Assembly: GCA_017937685.1 (NCBI GenBank)
Contig: JAGBDD010000065.1
Span: forward strand, 1 to 53,695
Reading direction: 5' to 3'
Length of the DNA: 53,695 nt
Origin: Thermoguttaceae bacterium
Lineage (GTDB): Bacteria; Planctomycetota; Planctomycetia; Pirellulales; Thermoguttaceae
The stretch's first letter is position 1, and the number at the start of each line of letters is the position of its first letter. Of the stretch, positions 1 to 7,736 are shown one piece after another. The notes beneath the pieces are model-generated. The model was not told the origin of the DNA and ran no database searches. It saw only the letters and a program-made list of their open reading frames with translations. The position numbers were made by a program, and so were the translations under genes.

Positions 1-716
1 AAGAGCCGCCGCCGCGTTTGCCAATAAAACGCCGAAATCGCGCCGACCAACGAGTAAACGACGCCGAGCCGAATCGCTTTCGTCGTCTCGGTCGCCGGAT
101 AATCGAACGTTCGCGCCCCTTCGCGCTCCGGATCGTCGAGCGCCGGGAGGTTCGCCGTTTTCGCTTGCAACGACTCCGCGATCAACCGCGGACCGGGCAA
201 AATCGCGCCGCCCCGAAAGACGCCGCGCTCGTCGACCCAATCGATCGTCGCGGCGGTTCCGACGTCGACCGCCAAAAACGGACGTCCCGCCCCAAGAAGC
301 CGGACGCCCGCGAACGCCGCGACGGCGCGGTCGATCCCGAGTTTTTCCGGATAGTCGTACTCGACCGGAATCGGAACGTCGGCGAGCCGGAGCGTCGAAA
401 ACGCGTCGAGCGGACGAAAACGCCGAACCGCCGCTTCGAGCGCCGACGCCTTGCGGTCGTTGACGCTCGAAACGAGCCAGCGCGCCGAAACGCCGCCGTC
501 GAGCGGAAGCGTTCGGAGCCAAGCGTCGGTCGCGTCGAACGTTGCCGACGCGTCGGCGAACTCGGCGTCCGGGAACGGGCCGCTCTCGACGTCGCGCCAA
601 AACCCGATTTTCGTCCGCGTGTTTCCGACGTCGACGGCGAAAAAGGGCCGCGTTTGCCCTCGTTCGCCGCAATCGCCTAAAACGCCCAAAGCGCCCTGTC
701 CACCCAAACCGTTCAA
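1..716 (-). CDS. coaX: Type III pantothenate kinase (partial, C-terminus off left edge)
   Basis: Phosphorylates pantothenate in the first step of coenzyme A synthesis, in the cytoplasm. Reading the minus strand gives the ASKHA-fold hallmarks of CoaX in order: phosphate loop AVDVGNTRTKIGF about 25 residues in, then PEKLGIDRAVAAF (the GxDR motif), then FLAVDVGTAATIDW followed by GGAILPG, then TTKAIRLGVVYSLVGAISAFYW near the end. About 238 codons are visible against a usual 250-260, so only a short C-terminus is missing. There is no ATG before the phosphate loop. I chose TTG at 716 because GGACGGGG lies just upstream and it sits 14 bp after the DUF362 stop codon; a start further in is possible. 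The tight spacing suggests co-transcription with the DUF362 gene. The family assignment is firm; the start is not. Confidence 0.9.
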   Translation of the reverse strand, partial: MNGLGGQGALGVLGDCGERGQTRPFFAVDVGNTRTKIGFWRDVESGPFPDAEFADASATFDATDAWLRTLPLDGGVSARWLVSSVNDRKASALEAAVRRFRPLDAFSTLRLADVPIPVEYDYPEKLGIDRAVAAFAGVRLLGAGRPFLAVDVGTAATIDWVDERGVFRGGAILPGPRLIAESLQAKTANLPALDDPEREGARTFDYPATETTKAIRLGVVYSLVGAISAFYWQTRRRL

Positions 717-730
717 TTCGCCCCGTCCGC

Positions 731-1840
731 TCAAATTTCGATCAGCTCGTAATCGAGCGAACCAAGCCCGAGTTTCGCGCCGTATTCGACGACCGAGCGC
801 CAGTTCGTCGTCGGGTGCATCGTGCAGAAGTGGTCGCCGTTCGGCTTCTTCTTCGCGAGCGCGCTGTTCGGGACGATCGGCTGTTTGTTGACCGCTTCGG
901 CGCAAGCCAAGTCGAGCGCGACCGGGTCGAACGACGCGAACATCCCGACGTTCGGAACGACCGGAATATCGTTTTCGGCGTGGCAGTCGCAGAACGGCGA
1001 AACGTCGTTGACCAACGCGATGTGAAACGACGGGCGCCCTTGCAGAACGGCGAGCGTGTATTCGCAAATCTTCTTGTTCAAAATTTCAAACGACTCGTCC
1101 ATCGCCGCCCCGACCGCGTCTTTCGGGCAGCGACCGATGCAACGTCCGCAACCGGCGCATTTATCGACGTTAATCGTCGCCTTGTTCCCGTTCGCGGCGT
1201 CGAAGGAAATCGCGTCGTGCGCGCAGGTTTGAGCGCAAACGCGGCAGCCGACGCAAAGCGAATGGTCGACGATCGGCTTCCCGCTCGAGTGCATCTCCAT
1301 TTTCCCGGCGCGCGAACCGCATCCCATCCCGATGTTTTTCAACGCCCCGCCGGCGCCCGCGCACTCGTGCATTTTGAAGTGCGTCAGCGAAACGACGACG
1401 TCGGCGTCCATCACCGCGCGCCCGATTTTCGCCTCTTGAACGTACTCGCCCTTAATCGGAACGAGAACTTCGTCGGTGCCTTTGAGACCGTCGGCGATCA
1501 CGACGTGGCAGCCGGTAACGAACGGATCGAAGCCGTTGCGGTACGCCGTTTCGATGTGGTCGATCGCGTTTTTACGGCTCCCGACGTAGAGCGTGTTCGC
1601 GTCGGTCAGGAACGGTTTGCCGCCGAGTTCCTTCGTGAAGTCGGCGACGACGCGAGCGTAATTCGGGCGCATATACGCCAAGTTGCCCATTTCGCCGAAG
1701 TGAATTTTCAGCGCGACGAACTTGTCCTTCAAGTCGAGCGAAGCGTACCCGGCGCGGTCGATCAGGCGACGCAACTTTTGAAGGAGCGTTTCGTTCGGGG
1801 TCGCGTGAAAGTCCGCAAAATAAACCTTAGATTTTTCCAT
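731..1840 (-). CDS. DUF362 domain protein with two [4Fe-4S] ferredoxin motifs
   Basis: A 369-residue cytoplasmic iron-sulphur protein. The N-terminal and C-terminal parts match the DUF362 pattern (KIHFGEMGNLAYMRP near residue 50; FDPVALDLACAEAVN near 310). In the middle, around residues 190-245, lie two ferredoxin clusters: CVGCRVCAQTC and CAGCGRCIGRCP, each CxxCxxCxxxC, enough for two [4Fe-4S] clusters. The family is widespread in anaerobes, and its substrate or electron partner is unknown, so no reaction is claimed. The start is the ATG at 1838-1840; the region before it has only weak Shine-Dalgarno character. It is followed after 14 bp by coaX. A TATTAATA palindrome lies about 115 bp upstream of the start. 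Confidence 0.88.
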   Translation of the reverse strand: MEKSKVYFADFHATPNETLLQKLRRLIDRAGYASLDLKDKFVALKIHFGEMGNLAYMRPNYARVVADFTKELGGKPFLTDANTLYVGSRKNAIDHIETAYRNGFDPFVTGCHVVIADGLKGTDEVLVPIKGEYVQEAKIGRAVMDADVVVSLTHFKMHECAGAGGALKNIGMGCGSRAGKMEMHSSGKPIVDHSLCVGCRVCAQTCAHDAISFDAANGNKATINVDKCAGCGRCIGRCPKDAVGAAMDESFEILNKKICEYTLAVLQGRPSFHIALVNDVSPFCDCHAENDIPVVPNVGMFASFDPVALDLACAEAVNKQPIVPNSALAKKKPNGDHFCTMHPTTNWRSVVEYGAKLGLGSLDYELIEI

Positions 1841-1954
1841 CGTTTTTCACTTTCTGTTGCGACGCGTTGAAAATCGTTGCAATCGCGCGTCGTCGATTCG
1901 CTCGATAGTGGTAAAACGCCGCTCGAGTTTTCGTCGAGCGACGCGATAACGTCG

Positions 1955-1964
1955 TTATTAATAA
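1955..1964. promoter_or_regulatory. TATTAATA palindrome upstream of DUF362 gene
   Basis: A perfect all-AT palindrome (TTATTAATAA) about 115 bp before the DUF362 start in otherwise GC-rich DNA. One of six intergenic copies of TATTAATA in the window. Its role is unknown; it could be a -10-like element or a protein-binding site. Confidence 0.35.
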
Positions 1965-2020
1965 AATATTGAAAGGACAACGCGGACATTTTCGTTCCGC
2001 GTCCGTTCCAATTTTACCGA

Positions 2021-5000
2021 TTATTCCGAACGCTCCGCTTGTTCCGTTGGCGACGGGGTTTCGGCGGCGTTTCGGTCGCGCTCTTTTTCCGCCCGTTTGG
2101 CGCGCGCTTGACTGCGGAACCAATTCCGTTCGGCGCGTTCCAACCAAGTCTCGGCTTGACGCTTAAGGTTCCCGGTCGCGTTTGCGCTAATCTCTCGCAA
2201 CAGTTTAACGCATTCTTCGTCCTTTTGCAAGAGCCTCGTTTGTTCGCAAAGCAAAATCGCCAACTGCAGTTGGAGTTCAAACGAACCGGGTCGCAACTTC
2301 AACGCTTGGCGGCAATCGGCCTCGGCGGCTTCGTAATTTTCGCTAAATTTATTAAAATACGCGCGTTCGACATAATAAACGTCGTCTCGCGCCTCTTGCG
2401 GCGTCGTTTCGAACACGACCTCCGCGTTTTTTAACAAAACGGCGAAAAGAGGCGTTTCGTTTCGCTTGCCCCAATACCGCGACAAGGCGGCGCGCGCTTT
2501 CGTCGGATCGTTCGGCATAATCTCGGCGACGACCGCCTCTTGTTTGGAAACCGGAACCCCCAACTCGACCGCGCTTAAAATCGACGTCCAACAAGGGAGC
2601 GAAAACTCCGCGCTTCGACGCCAAAACTTCGGCCAAAGGAAATCGGCGTCGACGCGGAAAAGCTCGCGTCCGGCGTTGAAAAGAGCGTTCGCGTCGAACG
2701 CCGCCGCTCTCGCCGTTCGGCGCGCCGCCAACTCGACCGCTTCCCGCTCTCGCGCCCAAACGATCGGCGTCGCCGTCGCCAACGTTTTGGCGATCTTCAT
2801 ATGCGACGCGACTTGCAACGGACAAACGCGACGCGCCGCCGTCCAGTCGGCTAAAATTTGCGGAAACGCCTCGGCGAGCGCCTCGTTCGAACGGATGGAA
2901 GCCGCCGCCGCGTTATATCCCAAGCGCCGATAGTGTCGCAACGTCGCTTCCCAATATTCCGGCGCCGTTTGCGCCCAAAGTTCTCGGTCGGTCGCCGTCG
3001 GTTCCGCTTCGCGCCCCGCCTCGAATTGAACGACGCGAAAACGGATCAGCTCCAAGTAAGCCAACGCGGCGCGAACCTCGTAAGAATCGTCGCGGCGCTC
3101 GACAAACGAACGCGTTTCGTCGATCAACACGTCGAGCGTTCCCGACGCCGGAAACGCGAAAAACGCTCCTTCGCCCCCCTTCTTTTTCATCGCCAAATCG
3201 GCGTTTTTGATCAAACGCTTAATCTCGTCGCGCCGCTCCAAGAGTCGCGTTCGCTCGACGGCGTCGGCGTTCTCGCGCAGCGCCCAACGTCCGCCGAGCA
3301 AAACGACGAGCAATAACGCCGACGTCAAAACCGCGCCGCCCAGCTCGCGCCGGGTCGCTCGCCGCTCTTCGCGAACCGCTTCGGCGCGCGTCTCCGTTTT
3401 CGCTCGCGCCGCCTCCAACTTTTCCCATTTTCGAACGTTTTTCCGCGCGACGCAAGACCCGCAAAGCGCCGCGAACAGGAAAAGGTTCGCCGAAAAATAG
3501 ATTCCAAAGTCGCCCATCGACGCCCAAAATTGCCCGAGAAGAAGGCAAACGCCGCCGCAACCGACCGCCAACGTCTCGCGACTCCGCTTGCCGACGAGCA
3601 AACGTCCGACGCTTATCGAAAGCGCGAGGTAAGTCAGAACGTAGAGCGCGACGCCGACGTTCCCTGTCTCCAAGCGCGTTTGCACCAACGAATTTTCGGC
3701 GTAATAAAACAATCCGCCTTTTTTAAGCGCCTCGTCGGCGCTATAATTCGCGACGGAATACGTTCCCAACCCGGAACCGAACCAAGGATATTCGCGAGAC
3801 GTTTCGGCGGCGGCGCGCCAATTTTCCCAGCGCGAGTCGCTTTCCACCGCCGTTTCGCCCGTTTCGACGTCCTCCTCGACGAGCGTCGACATCCGCGAGT
3901 CGACCTGCTGCGCCAACCCCGTCCAAACGATCAACGCCAAACCGAGCGCGCCCGTCGCCGCAAACGCCGGCCAATATCGCCGCCCTTCCTTGCGAATCGC
4001 GAGAACGCCGAGCGAGCCGACGAAACCGACGAACGCCGCGACCGAAGCGCCGCGCGACAACGAAGCGAAAATCGACCCGAAAATCAACCCGGCGACGCAA
4101 GTCCAAGCGACGAATCGACGGTCGAAAAGGTCGAAAAAGTCGCCGAGCGCTCGCTTCCAAAACGCGTCGCGTCGAATCTCGTAAACGTCGTTCCAACGCT
4201 CTTCCTCGACGCGTTCGCGCTTGCGTTCCGCTCGCTCTTTGTCGAGGACGCGCGCCGTTTTCAAAAACGCCGAAACCGCGAGCCCCAGCGCCGTCGACAA
4301 ACACAAAACCAAGTAGCCGGCGGCCGCGTTTTTGCAGACGTACATCCCGTACCGCGCGTTCGTCGCGACAAGTTCCTTATTCGCCTCCGCCGGACGAATC
4401 GATTCGACGTCGACGAAGAATCGCTCGAACGGAGTAAATCGCTTTTCCCCCAGCCAATCGGCGACCGCTTCGTTTTCGAAAATCGCCGGATTCGCGCGCC
4501 CGGCGAGCCCGAAAAGCGCGACCGCCAAACCGTTCAACGCGACCGCGCTCCAAAGAAAGCGTCGCGAAGCGTTCGTATTGAACAAAATCGCCGCCGAGAG
4601 AAAAACGACCAACGCCGTTCCGAAAACCAAAATCGTTTGCCGCGTCGCGAGCGGATAAACGCTGATCGTTCGCCCCCAAGCGTTCCGCGCCGGAGCGTCT
4701 TCCGGCAAAAACGCCCGTTCGACCGCCGCGTCGACCGCCGTCGCGCTTTGCAAATCGAACGACGCCTCCGCGTCGAAGGGAAACGGCTCGCTCAACGTTT
4801 CGCGCAACGTCGTCTCCACCTCTTCGTCGAGCAAAGCGGGCGCCCGAAACGCGGGATCGGCGAACGCGTCGAGCGGCGGCGCGTCGGACGCTTCGTCGAA
4901 ATCGGGAGGCAAAAGCTCGGCTTTCAACTCGAGAACGCGGGGCGAAACGCGGGCCAACGTCTCTTCGGAAAGGGGCTGAAACTGCGCGACGGCCAACGCC

Positions 5001-5230
5001 AACCCCAACGCCAACGGAATCGCCGTCGCGAGCGTCCCGAAATAAGAGTTCGTTCGGCGTTCGCGACGCGGCGTCGTCCAAAGCGAAATCAACGCGAAAA
5101 TCCCGCTCGCTAACGTTAAATAGAGCAAAATCCGGAAATTTCGAGCGTCGACGCCAACGTTGGCCCAAGGCGCCGCGATCAACGCCGCCAAAACGCAAAA
5201 CCGCCCCAAAAACGTCGTCAATCTATTCAT
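2021..5230 (-). CDS. O-antigen ligase/polymerase-like membrane protein with TPR-like C-terminus
   Basis: A 1069-residue multi-pass inner-membrane protein. The N-terminal half carries many hydrophobic segments. One contains the Wzy/WaaL-type signature: WRAAAETSREYPWFGSGLGTYS, then ENSLVQTRLETGNVGVALYVL, the conserved G-x-G and N-x-x-x-x region of O-antigen ligases. The C-terminal third is soluble, alpha-helical and TPR-like (YNKFSENYEAAEADCRQALKLRPGS-type stretch near residue 985), ending in a charged tail. Family members join or polymerise lipid-linked glycans in the periplasm; the glycan here is unknown. I chose the ATG at 5228-5230 (MNRLTTFLGR, leading straight into a membrane segment); the frame stays open far upstream, but that part is arginine-rich shadow of the PHP gene. 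No strong ribosome site is seen. It follows the PolX/PHP gene by 35 bp, so the two are probably co-transcribed. Confidence 0.8.
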   Translation of the reverse strand: MNRLTTFLGRFCVLAALIAAPWANVGVDARNFRILLYLTLASGIFALISLWTTPRRERRTNSYFGTLATAIPLALGLALAVAQFQPLSEETLARVSPRVLELKAELLPPDFDEASDAPPLDAFADPAFRAPALLDEEVETTLRETLSEPFPFDAEASFDLQSATAVDAAVERAFLPEDAPARNAWGRTISVYPLATRQTILVFGTALVVFLSAAILFNTNASRRFLWSAVALNGLAVALFGLAGRANPAIFENEAVADWLGEKRFTPFERFFVDVESIRPAEANKELVATNARYGMYVCKNAAAGYLVLCLSTALGLAVSAFLKTARVLDKERAERKRERVEEERWNDVYEIRRDAFWKRALGDFFDLFDRRFVAWTCVAGLIFGSIFASLSRGASVAAFVGFVGSLGVLAIRKEGRRYWPAFAATGALGLALIVWTGLAQQVDSRMSTLVEEDVETGETAVESDSRWENWRAAAETSREYPWFGSGLGTYSVANYSADEALKKGGLFYYAENSLVQTRLETGNVGVALYVLTYLALSISVGRLLVGKRSRETLAVGCGGVCLLLGQFWASMGDFGIYFSANLFLFAALCGSCVARKNVRKWEKLEAARAKTETRAEAVREERRATRRELGGAVLTSALLLVVLLGGRWALRENADAVERTRLLERRDEIKRLIKNADLAMKKKGGEGAFFAFPASGTLDVLIDETRSFVERRDDSYEVRAALAYLELIRFRVVQFEAGREAEPTATDRELWAQTAPEYWEATLRHYRRLGYNAAAASIRSNEALAEAFPQILADWTAARRVCPLQVASHMKIAKTLATATPIVWAREREAVELAARRTARAAAFDANALFNAGRELFRVDADFLWPKFWRRSAEFSLPCWTSILSAVELGVPVSKQEAVVAEIMPNDPTKARAALSRYWGKRNETPLFAVLLKNAEVVFETTPQEARDDVYYVERAYFNKFSENYEAAEADCRQALKLRPGSFELQLQLAILLCEQTRLLQKDEECVKLLREISANATGNLKRQAETWLERAERNWFRSQARAKRAEKERDRNAAETPSPTEQAERSE

Positions 5231-5265
5231 TGTTTTCAAACAAGAAAAAACATTCGCTTCAAAAA

Positions 5266-7491
5266 TCAAACTTCCCCGCGTTTGCTTCGCCGCTTTAATT
5301 CGGCCCGCAATTCGGTCAACTCGGCGCAAGAGCGAGCGTTCGCGACGTCGGAGCGCGTCAACCCGGCGCGTCGCGCCTGCTCGACGCCGAAACGGAGATA
5401 AGCCAAGTGCGCCGGGGAGTGCGAGTCGGTCGAAATAACGACCGGAACGCCCGCTTTTTTCGCGGCGATCAAACCGTCGACGTCTAAATCGAGCCGCCGA
5501 GGTTGCGAGTTCAGCTCGAGGCATTTTCCGAACCGCGCCGCCGACTCGACGAGAAAAGCGACGTCGACTTCCATCGGCTTGCGCATCCCGATCATCCGCT
5601 CGGTCGGGTGCCCGATCGCGTCGACGAACGGATTGCGGAACGCGCCCTCGTACCGCCGCCGCAACCGCTCCGGCGATTGATCGAGCCCGAAGTGCAAACT
5701 CGCGACGATCCAATCGGCTCGCGCCAACGTTTCGTCCTTCAAATCGAGCGAACCGTCGTCGAGAATATCGACTTCCGCGCCCTTCAAAACGCGAAAATCG
5801 ATCCCTTCGCTCCGCAAAACGCCGTTCAACTCGTCGATATAATCCCAATAACGCGCAAATTCGACGTCGTTCATTCCGCCGACCGAAACGACGTTCTTCG
5901 AGTGATCGGTCGCGGCGAGATAATCGAGCCCGAGCCGTCGAGCCTCCGCGACCATCTCTTCGAGCGAGCCGGTTCCGTCGGTAAACGTCGAGTGCGAATG
6001 CAAATCGCCGCGCAAATCGGCGATCGTCAACAACTCCGGCGCCCCGGCGTCGAGCCAATCGCTCTCGACGCGTCCTTCGCGCAACTCGACGGGAATCTCC
6101 GGCAAGCCGAGCTTCTCGTATATTCGCCGCTCCGTTCGCGAGCCGAGCCGCCGCGCCCCGGAATAAAGCCCGAGCGACGTCAACCGCCAACCGCGCTCCG
6201 CCGCCCGTTTCCGCAACGCGTCCCAAGACGTCGGCGTCGACGAAAGGAAAAGTTTGCGGGCGCCCCAAACGAACTCGGTCGCCGCGTAAAAAAAGAGACG
6301 CGTTTCCGGCGTCGGGCGACCGTTGAACGGCAGCTCGAACGCGTCCGGTCGGAGCGAAACGGCCAAAAATCGGACGTCCTCCGCAAGCGTTTCCTTAACG
6401 AAAACAGCGTTTTTGATTCGCTCGAACGCGCTTTTCGGGTCGTCGGTTTCGATCAAAAAGTCGAGTCGAGCGACCGCGTCCGACGAACGCCCGAGCGGCC
6501 CGACCGCTTCGATTCGAGCGTCCGGCGCGACCGCGCCGTCCCAATTTCCGGAACGTCCGCCGCTCGAAGCGCCTTGAGCGCCGTCCCCCGACTCGCGCCG
6601 CCGCGTTTCCTTCGCTCGCCGCCGCTCCTCTTCTTCCCAACGTAAGCGCGCGTTCGCAGGATTGTCGCGCGGAACGAAAAATCGCCGAATTTTCCCGACG
6701 ACGCCGAGCGCCTGCTCGCGAACCGCGTCGATTCGCTCTTTCGAGACGAACTCGGAGACCAGCTCTTTCGCCGTCGCCGCGACGTCCCGTTTTTTCGTCG
6801 GATTGCGCAATTCCGAAACGATAAAATCGGCCAACGCTTCGGCGTTCGCGCTAAAAATAAGGTTCGTATCGTCGAGCGAAAGCGCCGGTTCGTCGAACGC
6901 CGCCAAGCGAACAAACTCGCTTCCGAACGAATCGCTCGCGAAAACGCCGATCGCGCTTCCCCGTTCCGACGCTTCGCCGTCGCGAACGCCGTTCTTGTCG
7001 AGCGCGTTCAAAAAATAAATATCGTCGAGAATATCGAGTTCCGTTTCGGGCGAAAATTCCCGCGACCGGGAAAGCGCGCCCGCTTCGCAAGCCCGCTTCA
7101 ACGAGTCGAGGTCGCGAACGCCGAACGCGTCGCGCAAAAAACCGACCGCCCGCAAGTCGAGCGCCCGAACTCGCGCCAACTCGACGACGCCCGGCTCGAC
7201 CGCCCGCGCGACCCGTTCGAACAACGCCGACGTTCCAGTCGCGACCGTCTCGCGCAACGCCCAAACGACGTCGGGAAAAAAGTCGCGAAACCAAAATCCG
7301 AGCGCTCCGTCGAGTTCGGCGCCGACCCGCTCGTCCGACGCCGCGGACGCGAAAAACTCCAACGGAATTTCAAGAAGAGAAACGCGCTCCGCCGCCCGCG
7401 TCAACTCGTCGGTCAACGGCGACGGGCCCTCCCAAAACTCGAGAAGCCGCGCCGTTTGCTCCAATTTTTTCGATATTCCGACGTTGTTCAT
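5266..7491 (-). CDS. PolX-like protein with degenerate polymerase palm and intact PHP domain
   Basis: A 741-residue protein with family X polymerase (PolX) architecture: an N-terminal helix-hairpin-helix region (MNNVGISKKLEQTARLLEFW), a nucleotidyltransferase-like centre, and a C-terminal PHP phosphoesterase domain from about residue 490. The PHP metal ligands are all visible: DLHSHSTFTDG (H498, H500), ATDHSK, GAEVDIL, ASLHFG, IGHPTE and STDSHSP. In the palm, the usual GDxD pair reads V340-A-R-L-D344, so the first catalytic aspartate is replaced by Arg342, and the GSxRR nucleotide motif reads GPLGR. A charged, low-complexity linker (about residues 280-320) precedes the palm. By family knowledge, PHP domains of PolX give 3'-5' exonuclease or phosphoesterase activity. 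I infer that polymerase activity is lost. An in-frame TTG at 7557 or 7509 could extend the N-terminus; ATG at 7491 matches family starts. Confidence 0.85.
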   Translation of the reverse strand: MNNVGISKKLEQTARLLEFWEGPSPLTDELTRAAERVSLLEIPLEFFASAASDERVGAELDGALGFWFRDFFPDVVWALRETVATGTSALFERVARAVEPGVVELARVRALDLRAVGFLRDAFGVRDLDSLKRACEAGALSRSREFSPETELDILDDIYFLNALDKNGVRDGEASERGSAIGVFASDSFGSEFVRLAAFDEPALSLDDTNLIFSANAEALADFIVSELRNPTKKRDVAATAKELVSEFVSKERIDAVREQALGVVGKIRRFFVPRDNPANARLRWEEEERRRAKETRRRESGDGAQGASSGGRSGNWDGAVAPDARIEAVGPLGRSSDAVARLDFLIETDDPKSAFERIKNAVFVKETLAEDVRFLAVSLRPDAFELPFNGRPTPETRLFFYAATEFVWGARKLFLSSTPTSWDALRKRAAERGWRLTSLGLYSGARRLGSRTERRIYEKLGLPEIPVELREGRVESDWLDAGAPELLTIADLRGDLHSHSTFTDGTGSLEEMVAEARRLGLDYLAATDHSKNVVSVGGMNDVEFARYWDYIDELNGVLRSEGIDFRVLKGAEVDILDDGSLDLKDETLARADWIVASLHFGLDQSPERLRRRYEGAFRNPFVDAIGHPTERMIGMRKPMEVDVAFLVESAARFGKCLELNSQPRRLDLDVDGLIAAKKAGVPVVISTDSHSPAHLAYLRFGVEQARRAGLTRSDVANARSCAELTELRAELKRRSKRGEV

Positions 7492-7628
7492 AAAGAAAAA
7501 TTCGCGCAATTCCTCCGACGTCGCGCCGTCCGATAACGGAGCGAATTTCAAAATCAAACGCGACGACGCGACGCCAAAACGCCGAATCGTCGCCTAAATA
7601 AACGGCGGGACGCTCGCTCGCCGTCGTC

Positions 7629-7694
7629 GACTAGCGCTTGAAGGCCGACGCTCGACGAAGATCGTCGCGATCCCGAGCTTGTCGCAAACGCCGG
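7629..7694 (-). repeat. Degenerate second copy of the purH 3' end
   Basis: This stretch resembles the last codons and stop of purH (7735-7800) at an offset of 106 bp. On the minus strand it reads CDKLGIATIFVERR and then TAG a few codons on, against CNKLGIAMIFTGRR and TAG in purH. The shared blocks GATCCCGAGCTTGT and CGTCGTCGACTAG leave little doubt about common origin. It lies downstream of the purH stop, so it is most likely a non-coding relic. Confidence 0.75.
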
Positions 7695-7697
7695 CGC

Positions 7698-7722
7698 CTA
7701 ACGTTTGAAACGCGGCGCCGGT
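7698..7722 (-). repeat. Short third copy of the purH tail
   Basis: Between the real purH stop and the degenerate copy, the plus strand reads CTAACGTTTGAAACGCGG and then CGCCGGT. This matches the purH tail CTAGTGTTTGAAGTGTCG then ACGACCGGT with small gaps, so the tail appears to be present three times. The match is short, so chance cannot be excluded. Confidence 0.5.
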
Positions 7723-7736
7723 TCGTTCGTCGTCGA

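Noticed and set aside
18..1870. Long arginine-rich open frames on the plus strand opposite coaX and the DUF362 gene
   Set aside because: They are shadows of the minus-strand genes: extreme Arg content, no family likeness and no ribosome sites. The same pattern occurs opposite nearly every gene here because the base bias (CGACG-rich) keeps reverse frames open.
5231..6268. N-terminal extension of the O-antigen-ligase-like protein by 346 residues
   Set aside because: The extension overlaps the PHP gene in another frame and is Arg-rich without domains; the membrane protein clearly begins at MNRLTTF (5230).
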